In this document: positions 25,971 to 33,823 of the stretch, piece by piece
Layout of the letters: each line of letters begins with the position of its first letter
Numbering within the stretch: the first letter of the stretch is position 1
Assembly: GCA_035633115.1 (NCBI GenBank)
Contig: DASQFN010000080.1
Span: 1-57,711, forward strand
Source: Gemmatimonadaceae bacterium
Lineage (GTDB): Bacteria; Gemmatimonadota; Gemmatimonadetes; Gemmatimonadales; Gemmatimonadaceae
Length of the DNA stretch: 57,711 nucleotides
Direction: 5' to 3'
Program-made: the position numbers and the translations under genes
Notes under the pieces: generated by a model
The model's database searches: none
What the model was told of the DNA's origin: nothing
The model's input: only the letters and a program-made list of their open reading frames with translations

Positions 25971-28167
25971 GCGCCGACGACCTCCCCTGAAGCTCGTCCG
26001 CGATGCGGGCTCCGTCGTACATCTTTCGCAGAGCTTCCACCATTCCAGCGGAATGCACGCTCACGGTGCGAGGAAAGTCGGTAGTGAAGAGAAACCTGTT
26101 CGCGATGCCCTCGATGTTGGAGTCGAAAGCGAGGCCAACGATTTCAGCGTTCCTGTTGATCACCGGGCTCCCCGAATTCCCGCCGATGATGTCGGCGGTC
26201 GATACGAAGTTGTAACCCGTTGCGAGGTTCAGCCGGTCGCGCCGATCCGTCCACCGCTTCGGCATATGGAAAGGCGGCTTGTGGTCGAATGCGGCGGATC
26301 GCTCGTAAAGACCGAAAAACGTTGTCTTGTATGGCGCGAGGGTGCCGTTCAGCGGGTATCCCTTCACTACACCGTCACTGATGCGAAGCGTAAACGTTGC
26401 ATCCGGAGGCAGGGCAGTCCCGTACGTCGCGAACAATGCCTGGCCGATCAGCTCTGCATTCGACGTGATGATTGCGTTGAGACTGTCGGCGCGCGCAACG
26501 ATGCGGCGATTGAGCGGATCGATGGTCCTGGCAAAGACAATCATCGGGTCGTTCGAGGCGGAAACTGCTGCCGGTCCGCCTTCTACCAGCGCGCGGCGCA
26601 CCTCCGGATCGGTGAGCCGCGTTCCGCTCACCAGCGCCTCGGCAACTGCCTCGGGCGTCCGCCCGCCAAGAGCCGCGGCCAGGAATGCATCGTTGGCGGG
26701 CAGCTCCTGCTGTGCCGCCCGTAGCTGTGCGGCAATCGAAGCCCTCTCGAGTGCAGGGTTGACCTGACGGGGGCCGACAAGCTGTCGCTTGAGCGCTTCG
26801 AGGCTCGGGCCTCGGTAAGGTGGAAGGCGCTGCGCATCGGGCTTTCCACTCTCGCTCGCGACGCGAACGACCTGCGCAGCCATCGTCAAAAGCGTCGAGC
26901 CCGCGAAGTTCACGTTCGGGCCAAAGCCGTAGAATCTGAACTGCGGATTGAAGCTGGCGAGCTCTCGCTGTGCCGCGCTTATGGCATCCCACGCTGAGCC
27001 GTACCGTGCGCGCAATGCCGGATCGGCGTTCACTCGCGCTCTGAATTCGGTCTCGAATGCTCGCTTCTGCGCCATGCGAGTGCTGTCGACAAGGCCTGTG
27101 CGATAGCCGGTCACCGCCTTGAACGAATTCTCGATTCCGAATATCTGGTTCTGGTACATTCTCGCGGCCGCGGTATCGCGGGCGATCAGGTCGCGGTAAA
27201 TCGTGAGCGCGCGCTTGTATCCGGCGAGCTGTGCCGGATATCCGATGTCTCGCAGGAACTCCATCTGCGCAAGCGTGTTCAGCCGCCCCGTGGATCCGGG
27301 GTTTCCGATTACGAACACTGCCTCTCCCTCGGCGGCGCCGTTCGCGCTCCAGCGCAGATAATTGGTCGCACGGTAGGGAGCATTGTTCTCGTACACGCGA
27401 AGCAACGCCATGTCGAGATCGTATCTCGGGTAAGTGAAGTTGTCCGGGTCGCCTCCGAAAAATCCAATGCTCTCTTCAGGTACCATGACCATTCGCAGGT
27501 CGCTGAAGCGCTTGTACCGGTACAACGAGTACATGCCACCGTGGTAAAGTGACACCACCTGGCACGTCAGCCCGGTTGCCTGCCCGCATTCGCTCTGAAG
27601 TCGCGCGATTGTCGCTGTTCGCTGCGCGTCCTGCTCTGCGGCAGTCGAGCCTGTGATACCGGCACGTACCTTGTCGGTGACGTTCTCATTCGAGATGAGC
27701 TGATCTACGTACAGTCTCGGGCACTTCTTTTCGTCGCTCAGATTACGCGCGGTGAACCCGGTCTCGATGTAGTTGCTGTCTTTTGGAGAGACGTCCTCGG
27801 TGCATTGGCGGGAGCAGTGATGGTTCGTCAAAACCAGTCCGTTTGCGGAGACGAACGAGGCTGAGCAGTTCGGAAGCCTTACTGCGGCGAGTCGGACGTT
27901 ATCGAGCCAGCGCTGGTCCGGCGAGAAGTTGTAGGTTCGCTTCCAGTAGTCGAGCGGCGGGGCATCGAAAGTCCACATCGTCCCGAACTCAGACTTGTAG
28001 CCGGGCGGGGAGAGCGGCCTCGTCGGCGCCGCCGTACCCGTCTGGGGTGATGCGGTCGCCGTCGGCGCCTGCGTCGTGGTTGACGGCTGAGTGCTGGCGC
28101 AACCGGCGGCGGCAAGCGCGATGAGCGTAACGATGGAGATTCGCAACTGGTGGATTGCTGAGGGCAT
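25963..28167 (-). CDS. S46-family dipeptidyl-peptidase, predicted lipoprotein
   Basis: The 734-residue product belongs to the DPP7/DPP11 serine peptidase family, which releases dipeptides from oligopeptides in the periplasm. The mature enzyme starts with the family's WTFDAPPLDYW-type segment. The catalytic histidine lies in GLVLTNHHC (about residue 117), and the serine in IIGGNSGSPVINR near the C-terminus. I set the start at ATG 28167, where LALAAAGC-type residues end in Cys23, a lipobox. The longer upstream frame lacks a signal. A Thr/Pro/Ala linker (about 24-52) follows the anchor. It could feed the M20 and M3 enzymes. Confidence 0.92.
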   Translation of the reverse strand: MPSAIHQLRISIVTLIALAAAGCASTQPSTTTQAPTATASPQTGTAAPTRPLSPPGYKSEFGTMWTFDAPPLDYWKRTYNFSPDQRWLDNVRLAAVRLPNCSASFVSANGLVLTNHHCSRQCTEDVSPKDSNYIETGFTARNLSDEKKCPRLYVDQLISNENVTDKVRAGITGSTAAEQDAQRTATIARLQSECGQATGLTCQVVSLYHGGMYSLYRYKRFSDLRMVMVPEESIGFFGGDPDNFTYPRYDLDMALLRVYENNAPYRATNYLRWSANGAAEGEAVFVIGNPGSTGRLNTLAQMEFLRDIGYPAQLAGYKRALTIYRDLIARDTAAARMYQNQIFGIENSFKAVTGYRTGLVDSTRMAQKRAFETEFRARVNADPALRARYGSAWDAISAAQRELASFNPQFRFYGFGPNVNFAGSTLLTMAAQVVRVASESGKPDAQRLPPYRGPSLEALKRQLVGPRQVNPALERASIAAQLRAAQQELPANDAFLAAALGGRTPEAVAEALVSGTRLTDPEVRRALVEGGPAAVSASNDPMIVFARTIDPLNRRIVARADSLNAIITSNAELIGQALFATYGTALPPDATFTLRISDGVVKGYPLNGTLAPYKTTFFGLYERSAAFDHKPPFHMPKRWTDRRDRLNLATGYNFVSTADIIGGNSGSPVINRNAEIVGLAFDSNIEGIANRFLFTTDFPRTVSVHSAGMVEALRKMYDGARIADELQGRSSALK

Positions 28168-28316
28168 CGAGAATCCTGTAAGGTTGTCGAACGGTGCGAA
28201 GCGAACGGGTAGATGCTCGCTCCGCTTGTTCGGGTTGTCAGGGACCGGTAGATTCTGAACTGACATCGACAAGCATAACTTATATCCGCGACGGTTGTCG
28301 CGTTCGCACCCGACAG

Positions 28317-28682
28317 ATGGCTACCCCCACTAACTCCCAGCGCGCGCGAACGGTGCAGGAAACGACGACGTCGCTATTGCCCGCCGACATTCTGCGTGAG
28401 GCGAAGACGTTTTTCGCCCGTCAGAGCGGCGTCTATTCGGCTTTCGCCGAGCAGGAAGGGCCGAACTACCTCACGCTGCGAGGTATGGGCGGGGAAGAGG
28501 TTGCAATCGGCATTGCTCCAGTGAAGGAAGGAGGGGAAGGGGGGACACGGGTCACCGCTTCCAGCTACCTCTTCGACCAACAGATTGCGCGTTTCCTCAG
28601 CACTCTGCCGCCTGCGCCCCCCGCGTCGGAGAGCGCCCCGCTCCCGCAGGCGGCGGCATTGCCGACGGACTCAGCCGCGTGA
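28317..28682 (+). CDS. Hypothetical protein, paired with a ubiquitin-like gene
   Basis: The 121-residue product is not recognised. It starts with polar residues (MATPTNSQRARTVQ). It then has a helical-looking LLPADILREAKTFFARQSGVYSAFAEQEG, a beta-rich YLTLRGMGGEEVAIGIAPV, a Gly/Glu turn, a TRVTASSYLFDQQIARFLSTL helix, and ends in a Pro/Ala-rich tail. It shares a four-base overlap with the next gene. No signal peptide or membrane segment is visible. The pairing suggests a common task with the ubiquitin-like protein. Confidence 0.7.
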   Translation: MATPTNSQRARTVQETTTSLLPADILREAKTFFARQSGVYSAFAEQEGPNYLTLRGMGGEEVAIGIAPVKEGGEGGTRVTASSYLFDQQIARFLSTLPPAPPASESAPLPQAAALPTDSAA

Positions 28683-29008
28683 CTTCTGCGCCGTTCGTCA
28701 CCGGTCTTCGCACGAACGGAGCGGTCCTCGAGTTGGCATCGGGCGATGAGCCAGTCCTTCACATCCGTGTTCAGGTCATGGATCTCTGGGACTCGGTTCG
28801 CGTCGATGCCCCGCCAACAGAACCCGTCCTCTCGGTCAAGGGTGCCGCGCTCGCGGCTCAGTACCCCGACGGCGCTGAGACCGATGACTATGTCGTAAGG
28901 CTGCACGGCTTCGAGATCCTCGACGAAACGCAGAGCCTCGCGGCGGCCGGCGTGCGGGATGGCTCGATTCTCCTCCTCGTTGCCCGCCGACGAAGGCCCG
29001 TCAGGTAG
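28679..29008 (+). CDS. Small protein with a ubiquitin-like (beta-grasp) pattern
   Basis: The 109-residue product can be aligned by eye with ubiquitin and the YukD/EsaB group. A first beta-hairpin (LHIRVQVMDLWDSVRVDA) leads to a helix (LSVKGAALAAQY), then YVVRLHGFEILDETQSLAAAGVRDGSILLLV, which parallels the family's RL-F-G-L-D--TL-D-GI-DGS-L-LV end. The chain ends in Arg-rich residues with no Gly-Gly, so conjugation is not expected without processing. GTG start at 28679 overlaps the upstream gene by four bases. This is a fold inference, not a database result. Confidence 0.6.
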   Translation: MTSAPFVTGLRTNGAVLELASGDEPVLHIRVQVMDLWDSVRVDAPPTEPVLSVKGAALAAQYPDGAETDDYVVRLHGFEILDETQSLAAAGVRDGSILLLVARRRRPVR

Positions 29009-29951
29009 TTCAGCGGGCGGCGGCTCGCGGGTCGCTTTCATCTCCCACCGCGACTGCGGACGGCACGACACCGGCTGGGGCCATCCGGAGCACGTCGGCC
29101 GGCTGAGAGCCGTCACGCGCGCACTTCGAAACAGTCCGGCACTGTTCGACTCGGTCGATCAGATCGAAGGCCGACACGCCACCATGGAAGAGATCGCTCT
29201 TGTGCACAATCCCGATTATGTCGCGGCGATACAGCGCCTCGCGGCCGCCGGCGGGGGCAGTCCCGATCCCGACACAGTCGTGAGTGAAGGCTCCTGGGAT
29301 GCCGCGACCGCGAGTGCCGGATGTGCGGTCACGGCGGTTGATCGCGCGATGTCGGCTTCCGGTGGCCGCTCGTTCTGCGCGGTGCGTCCGCCAGGACATC
29401 ACGCGCTGAAATCGCGGTCGATGGGGTTTTGCCTGTTCGGCAACGTCGCGATCGCGGCGCGATACGCGCAGACTGTGCACAAGCTCGAGCGCGTGCTGAT
29501 TGTCGACTGGGATGTTCATCACGGCAACGGCACGCAGGCTCTCGTGGAGAACAATGCTTCGATCCACTTCGTCTCGATGCACCAATGGCCGTGGTATCCG
29601 GGGACGGGCTCCGCCGACGACAGAGGATTACATGAAAACGTGTGGAATCTTCCAATGGCCGGAGGACTCGCGCCCGAGCGTTACGTCGAAGCTCTGCAAG
29701 GCGGAATCGATGCGGCGACAGTCGGCTTCGTGCCTGACATCGTCCTGATCTCCGCGGGTTTCGACTCGCTCGCCGGCGACCCCCTCGGCGGCTTCACCCT
29801 CGAGCCGGATCATATCGGGACCTTGACGCGGGCACTCGTCGAGCAGGCTCGCGCATGGTGTGCGGGACGAGTCGTGAGCGTGCTCGAGGGAGGATATGCG
29901 CCTGACAGATTGGCGGAGGGGTGCATGGCGCATCTCGCGGCGCTCGCCTGA
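28959..29951 (+). CDS. Histone-deacetylase-family zinc amidohydrolase
   Basis: The product belongs to the class II HDAC/acetoin-utilisation/acetylpolyamine-amidohydrolase superfamily. Motifs are RPPGHHA (catalytic histidine pair), DWDVHHGNGTQ (zinc Asp/His), SAGFDSLAGDPLGG (second zinc Asp) and LEGGY (transition-state tyrosine). The real substrate may be an acetylated polyamine, lysine or small molecule. The 330-residue length assumes ATG at 28959, inside the preceding gene. The family core starts near VAFISHRDCGRHDTGWGHPEH (residue 25), so the true start is uncertain. Confidence 0.88.
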   Translation: MARFSSSLPADEGPSGSSAGGGSRVAFISHRDCGRHDTGWGHPEHVGRLRAVTRALRNSPALFDSVDQIEGRHATMEEIALVHNPDYVAAIQRLAAAGGGSPDPDTVVSEGSWDAATASAGCAVTAVDRAMSASGGRSFCAVRPPGHHALKSRSMGFCLFGNVAIAARYAQTVHKLERVLIVDWDVHHGNGTQALVENNASIHFVSMHQWPWYPGTGSADDRGLHENVWNLPMAGGLAPERYVEALQGGIDAATVGFVPDIVLISAGFDSLAGDPLGGFTLEPDHIGTLTRALVEQARAWCAGRVVSVLEGGYAPDRLAEGCMAHLAALA

Positions 29952-30024
29952 TTGCGTGGAGTTTATCGACTAGCTTCATACCGGCGGGCTCTTGTCACAA
30001 ACACGACGCTCAACACGAGGCCTG

Positions 30025-31098
30025 ATGGAAAATCCTGACAACGGAGGCGGTAGCGTAACCTCCGTCAAGCTCCGTGACCGGAGCACCGACGCCGCATCGG
30101 ATCGTGACGCTGACGGCGAAGCTCCGTGGAGCTGCTACCACTCTCCCGACCGCGGAGTTCAGCAGGGCCTTTCCGTCGACGAGATCCGTCGTATGGTCGA
30201 GTCGGGCACGGGAAATCTGTGGGTGGACATCGATTACCGTTACCCGAGCCAGGTCGCGCTGCTGGAGGATGTTTTTCATTTCCATCCGCTCGCGATCGAA
30301 GACAGCCTGAACCCGAACTCGCGCGTGAAGATCGAGGAATACAAGGGGTTCCTGATCCTCATCGTGCGAACGGTCGCGCTTCGCGCCGAGACCGAGGACC
30401 CATACGACATCGAGACAGTAAATCTCACCTGCTTCCTGGGGCAGAACTATCTGGTAACGGTTCACGGTGAGAATGCGCCACCGATAGAGACGACTGTCCA
30501 GCTGCTGGAGCGAAAGCCCGAGCTCGCCGAGGCGGGACCCGCACGCCTGATGCATGCGATCGTGGATGAAGCCGTGAACGCGTACTTTCCCATCATTGAC
30601 CAGCTCGACGAGTTCGTCGACGGACTCGAGGATCGGATTTTCGGCTCATTCGACAAGGATGCCCTTCGCGACATCTTCAGCGTCAAGCGGCTGGTTCTCT
30701 CTCTCCGCCGGCACCTCGCCCCCGAGCGGGACGTGTTCGCGGTACTGACGAATCGCCCGAGCTCGCTCCTCACGCTCGACACACAGATTTATTTCCGCGA
30801 CATCTACGACCACATTCTGCGAATCAACGATGCACTCGAGACCTTCCGCGAGTTGCTGAGCAACACCCTCGACAGTTACTTAACGCAGGTCTCGAACCGG
30901 CTTGGATCCATCACCAAGGCATTGAGTACTGTCGCCACGATCACGCTCCCGTTCATCATCGTCAGCGGGATGTGGGGAATGAACTTCGACCGTATTCCTC
31001 TGGCGCACTCGCCTGATGGGTTCTGGATCATGCTCGTGTTCCAGCTCGCGCTCGGCGCTCTGCTTCTCATTGCCCTGAAATGGCGCAAGCTGCTGTAG
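30025..31098 (+). CDS. corA: CorA-family magnesium/divalent cation transporter
   Basis: The 357-residue product is a cytoplasmic alpha/beta domain with a long helix and two C-terminal membrane segments. Between them lies the selectivity motif GMN, in VSGMWGMNFDRIPL at about residue 312. I chose ATG 30025, which follows GAGGCCTG. A TTG at 29992 would add 11 residues. It overlaps the next gene by 19 bases, so the GvpL/F-like protein and the kinase downstream are probably cotranscribed with it. Confidence 0.93.
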   Translation: MENPDNGGGSVTSVKLRDRSTDAASDRDADGEAPWSCYHSPDRGVQQGLSVDEIRRMVESGTGNLWVDIDYRYPSQVALLEDVFHFHPLAIEDSLNPNSRVKIEEYKGFLILIVRTVALRAETEDPYDIETVNLTCFLGQNYLVTVHGENAPPIETTVQLLERKPELAEAGPARLMHAIVDEAVNAYFPIIDQLDEFVDGLEDRIFGSFDKDALRDIFSVKRLVLSLRRHLAPERDVFAVLTNRPSSLLTLDTQIYFRDIYDHILRINDALETFRELLSNTLDSYLTQVSNRLGSITKALSTVATITLPFIIVSGMWGMNFDRIPLAHSPDGFWIMLVFQLALGALLLIALKWRKLL

Positions 31099-31736
31099 AC
31101 GCTCTCCGCCTTTATGGTGTGGCCGCGGTGGAGTCGAACGCCGTCGCCTCGCTGGCTGCGGGTACGACCATCGTGCCTTTCCGGATGCTGGGCGCTGTCG
31201 TGGCACCGACGAAGTACGCGCGCGTGCCGGTGGACGAAGCCGAGATAGGCGAGTACACGCGCATCCTCGAGGAAGTTCAGTCGAATACCGCCGTGCTTCC
31301 TGCCCCGCCGGGGACCGTCTTTCGCACTCGCGACAGCCTCGCGCGCTGGCTGGAGCTGCATTACTTCACGCTCACTCAGGCGATCGGAGTTGTGGAGGGC
31401 CACTCGGAGGCGCGGGTGAGCATCACCAAGTCCGCTACAGCGGACCAGAAGGATGCGACAGCGGACGAGATGAAGGAGCATACGAAGCAGCTTGCGTCGG
31501 TGGCGTCCGACTCGATGCGTGTGCTCCGGGGGCAGGCTACCGCAACAATAACGTTGCCCGTTTCGGAAGACGATACTACAGTAGTCGCTCAAGCGTCCTT
31601 TCTTGTGGACATGGAGCGCTGGGCGTTGTTCTGCGAGCTGGTCGCCAAGGAGGATGAGCGTCACACCGACATCAATTTCCGATTGAGCGGACCGTGGCCT
31701 CCTTATGACTTCGTTCGAATGGAGTTCGGCGGGTAA
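31080..31736 (+). CDS. Orphan GvpL/GvpF-like gas-vesicle-family protein
   Basis: The 218-residue product matches the GvpL/GvpF pattern. It has an early LYGV strand (11-14), a VLPAPPGTVF segment (72-81) equivalent to the family's VLP-RFGTVF, and the hallmark GPWPPYDFV near the end (204-212). In gas-vesicle bacteria these proteins take part in vesicle assembly. No gvpA, gvpN or other vesicle gene is present here. It overlaps corA by 19 bases and ends two bases before the kinase start, so its role is likely something else. Confidence 0.78.
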   Translation: MAQAAVDALRLYGVAAVESNAVASLAAGTTIVPFRMLGAVVAPTKYARVPVDEAEIGEYTRILEEVQSNTAVLPAPPGTVFRTRDSLARWLELHYFTLTQAIGVVEGHSEARVSITKSATADQKDATADEMKEHTKQLASVASDSMRVLRGQATATITLPVSEDDTTVVAQASFLVDMERWALFCELVAKEDERHTDINFRLSGPWPPYDFVRMEFGG

Positions 31737-31738
31737 CG

Positions 31739-32764
31739 ATGTTCTGTCCTGATTGCGGTTCGTGGAACCGCGCCTCTGCGGCGCGCTGCCTTCGCTGCAG
31801 TGAGCTGCTGCCGGCGATCCCGAATAAGACCTCTCAGCCGCCCGATCCGGTTATCACGGCCCTCCGTTATGTAACGGGCGGGCGCTACAGCATCATGCAC
31901 CGCGTTGGCGAAGGCGGGATGGCAAACGTCTACTACGCCCTCCATGTCGCGCTCGACTGTCCCGTGGTGGTCAAGGTGATGCACCAGCATCTCGCGCGTG
32001 ACCCCGACATGCGCGAGCGCTTCCGGCGTGAAGCGGAGTCCGCCGCGCAGCTCGTACACCCTCATATCTGCAAGATTACGGATTTCGGATCGGTGGGAGA
32101 CCAGGTGTACCTGGTCATGCCGTACCTGGCCCGGGGCACTCTCGCGGATCGCATCAACAACCGGCGATCGTTCCCGCCGGAGCGCACGGCGGCAATCGCC
32201 GCACAAGTCGCGTGCGCACTCGACTACGCGCACCGGCATGGGCTCGTTCATCGCGACATCAAACCCGACAATATTCTGTTCGACGAGGATGAGAATGCGC
32301 TGGTGACCGATTTCGGGATTGCCACCGGTCATTTTCGCGCCCGCATGACCGGCACCGGGAACGTGATGGGGACGCCGCACTACATGTCTCCCGAGCAGGC
32401 CCGTGGAAAGCTTCTCGACGGCCGCAGCGATCTATATGCGCTGGGTGTGGTGATCTACGAGACGCTCCTTGGATTCCCACCGTTCGACGGCGCCGACGGG
32501 TATTCCATCAGCTACAAGCACGTCACCGAAACGGCGGCTTCCCCTGACATTGTGGATTCGCGAATTCCACCGCAGCTCTCGGCGATCGTGATGAAGTGTC
32601 TCGAGAAGCAGGCCGCGGATCGGTATCAGCGGGGCAATGATCTCGCTGACGCGCTGATCGCCTTCCTCAACGTGTCGCAGGCGCCCGATGACCTGCGTGG
32701 AGCATGGAGCGCGCGTGTGCTGGCGCCCCGCGCCGCCCTGGCTCCGGCCGGGAGCCAGGTGTGA
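31739..32764 (+). CDS. Ser/Thr protein kinase (Hanks type) with N-terminal zinc ribbon
   Basis: The 341-residue product starts with a zinc ribbon (C3, C6, C17, C20). The kinase core has the P-loop GEGGMANVY (57-65), Lys79, HRDIKPDN (catalytic D173), DFG (D191), and GTPHYMSPEQ in the activation segment, a typical PknB-type ending. No transmembrane or PASTA domain follows, so it is probably cytosolic. It ends in an Ala/Pro-rich stretch that overlaps the epimerase gene by four bases (GTGA). The PP2C phosphatase at 49757 is a possible opponent. Confidence 0.93.
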   Translation: MFCPDCGSWNRASAARCLRCSELLPAIPNKTSQPPDPVITALRYVTGGRYSIMHRVGEGGMANVYYALHVALDCPVVVKVMHQHLARDPDMRERFRREAESAAQLVHPHICKITDFGSVGDQVYLVMPYLARGTLADRINNRRSFPPERTAAIAAQVACALDYAHRHGLVHRDIKPDNILFDEDENALVTDFGIATGHFRARMTGTGNVMGTPHYMSPEQARGKLLDGRSDLYALGVVIYETLLGFPPFDGADGYSISYKHVTETAASPDIVDSRIPPQLSAIVMKCLEKQAADRYQRGNDLADALIAFLNVSQAPDDLRGAWSARVLAPRAALAPAGSQV

Positions 32765-33819
32765 AGCTTTCGCACGAAATCATATCGCTCGACACCCGGT
32801 ACCCGTTCGTCATCGCGAGGGGCGGGTACGCGGCGCACGAGAACGTCGTCGTCCGCATTGTGGACGATGAGGGAATTGAAGGCTGGGGAGAGGCTGCACC
32901 CAACCGGTATTACGGAGAATCGGTCGGCTCCGTTGCGGCCGCGCTCGAGCAGTTCGTGCCGGTGTTGAGCGCCGCGAATGCGTGGTCGCTCGAGGCGATC
33001 GAAGCTCAGCTCAATCGCACACTGCGGGGAAACGGGTCCGCGAAAAGCGCAGTCAGCGCCGCTCTGCACGACATCGTCGGCAAGCGGCTCGGAGTGCCGG
33101 TCTACCGGCTCCTGGGTCTCGACGCCGCCGACGTTCCGGAGTCCAGCTTTACGATCGCTATCGCCGACAACGAGGGATTGCGCCAGCGCGTTGCCGACGC
33201 TGCGGAGTATCCCATTCTCAAGGTGAAGCTCGGCACCGATCGCGACATGGAAATTGTTCGCGTCGTTCGCGAAGCTGCTCCGCATAAGCGCCTTAGGGTG
33301 GACGCCAATGCGGCGTGGACTCCCGCGGAAGCGCTGCGCATGGCTGTGTTTCTCAAGGACCATGATATCGAGTTCATCGAGCAGCCGGTGGTGGCGCACG
33401 ACATCGAAGGCCTCCGCTTCGTGCGCACGCGCTCACCGATTCCCATCATCGCCGACGAATCGTGTCTCGTTGCGACCGATATCCCACGGCTGGCCGGCGC
33501 CGTCGACGGCATTAACATCAAGCTCGCGAAATGTGGAAGTCTGCGTGAGGCGTTGAGAATGGTTCATGTCGCGCGCTCCTTTGGCATGATGGTGATGGCA
33601 GGCTGCATGATCGAGTCGAGTCTCGGCATCTCCGCCATGGGGCAGCTCGCCCCGCTGCTCGATCACGCGGATCTCGACGGTGCGGCGCTTCTCAGCAATG
33701 ATCCGTTCCGTGGCGTTTCGATCTCCGGTGGACGCATCGAGCTCGGCGAGGGCGCCGGACTGGGCGTGACACGTGCGGCTGCAAGCGACCAGCGGTTAGC
33801 GAGCGCCGGCAGCAGGTAG
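32761..33819 (+). CDS. Dipeptide epimerase (enolase superfamily, L-Ala-D/L-Glu epimerase type)
   Basis: The 352-residue product has the enolase-superfamily layout: capping domain, then a barrel with LKVKLG (KxK base), RVDANAAW, EQPV and ADES metal ligands, and NIKLAKCGSL with the second catalytic lysine. These fit the L-Ala-D/L-Glu epimerase branch, which racemises muropeptide-derived dipeptides. That role would agree with the murQ-anmK-ampG operon 13 kb away. The start is GTG 32761, overlapping the kinase stop. The longer upstream frame lies inside the kinase gene. Confidence 0.85.
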   Translation: MKLSHEIISLDTRYPFVIARGGYAAHENVVVRIVDDEGIEGWGEAAPNRYYGESVGSVAAALEQFVPVLSAANAWSLEAIEAQLNRTLRGNGSAKSAVSAALHDIVGKRLGVPVYRLLGLDAADVPESSFTIAIADNEGLRQRVADAAEYPILKVKLGTDRDMEIVRVVREAAPHKRLRVDANAAWTPAEALRMAVFLKDHDIEFIEQPVVAHDIEGLRFVRTRSPIPIIADESCLVATDIPRLAGAVDGINIKLAKCGSLREALRMVHVARSFGMMVMAGCMIESSLGISAMGQLAPLLDHADLDGAALLSNDPFRGVSISGGRIELGEGAGLGVTRAAASDQRLASAGSR

Positions 33820-33823
33820 CCTC

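Noticed and set aside
31080-31736. Gas-vesicle cluster
   Set aside because: Only one GvpL/F-like gene is present. No gvpA, gvpN, gvpG or gvpK lies within the window, so vesicle formation cannot be claimed.
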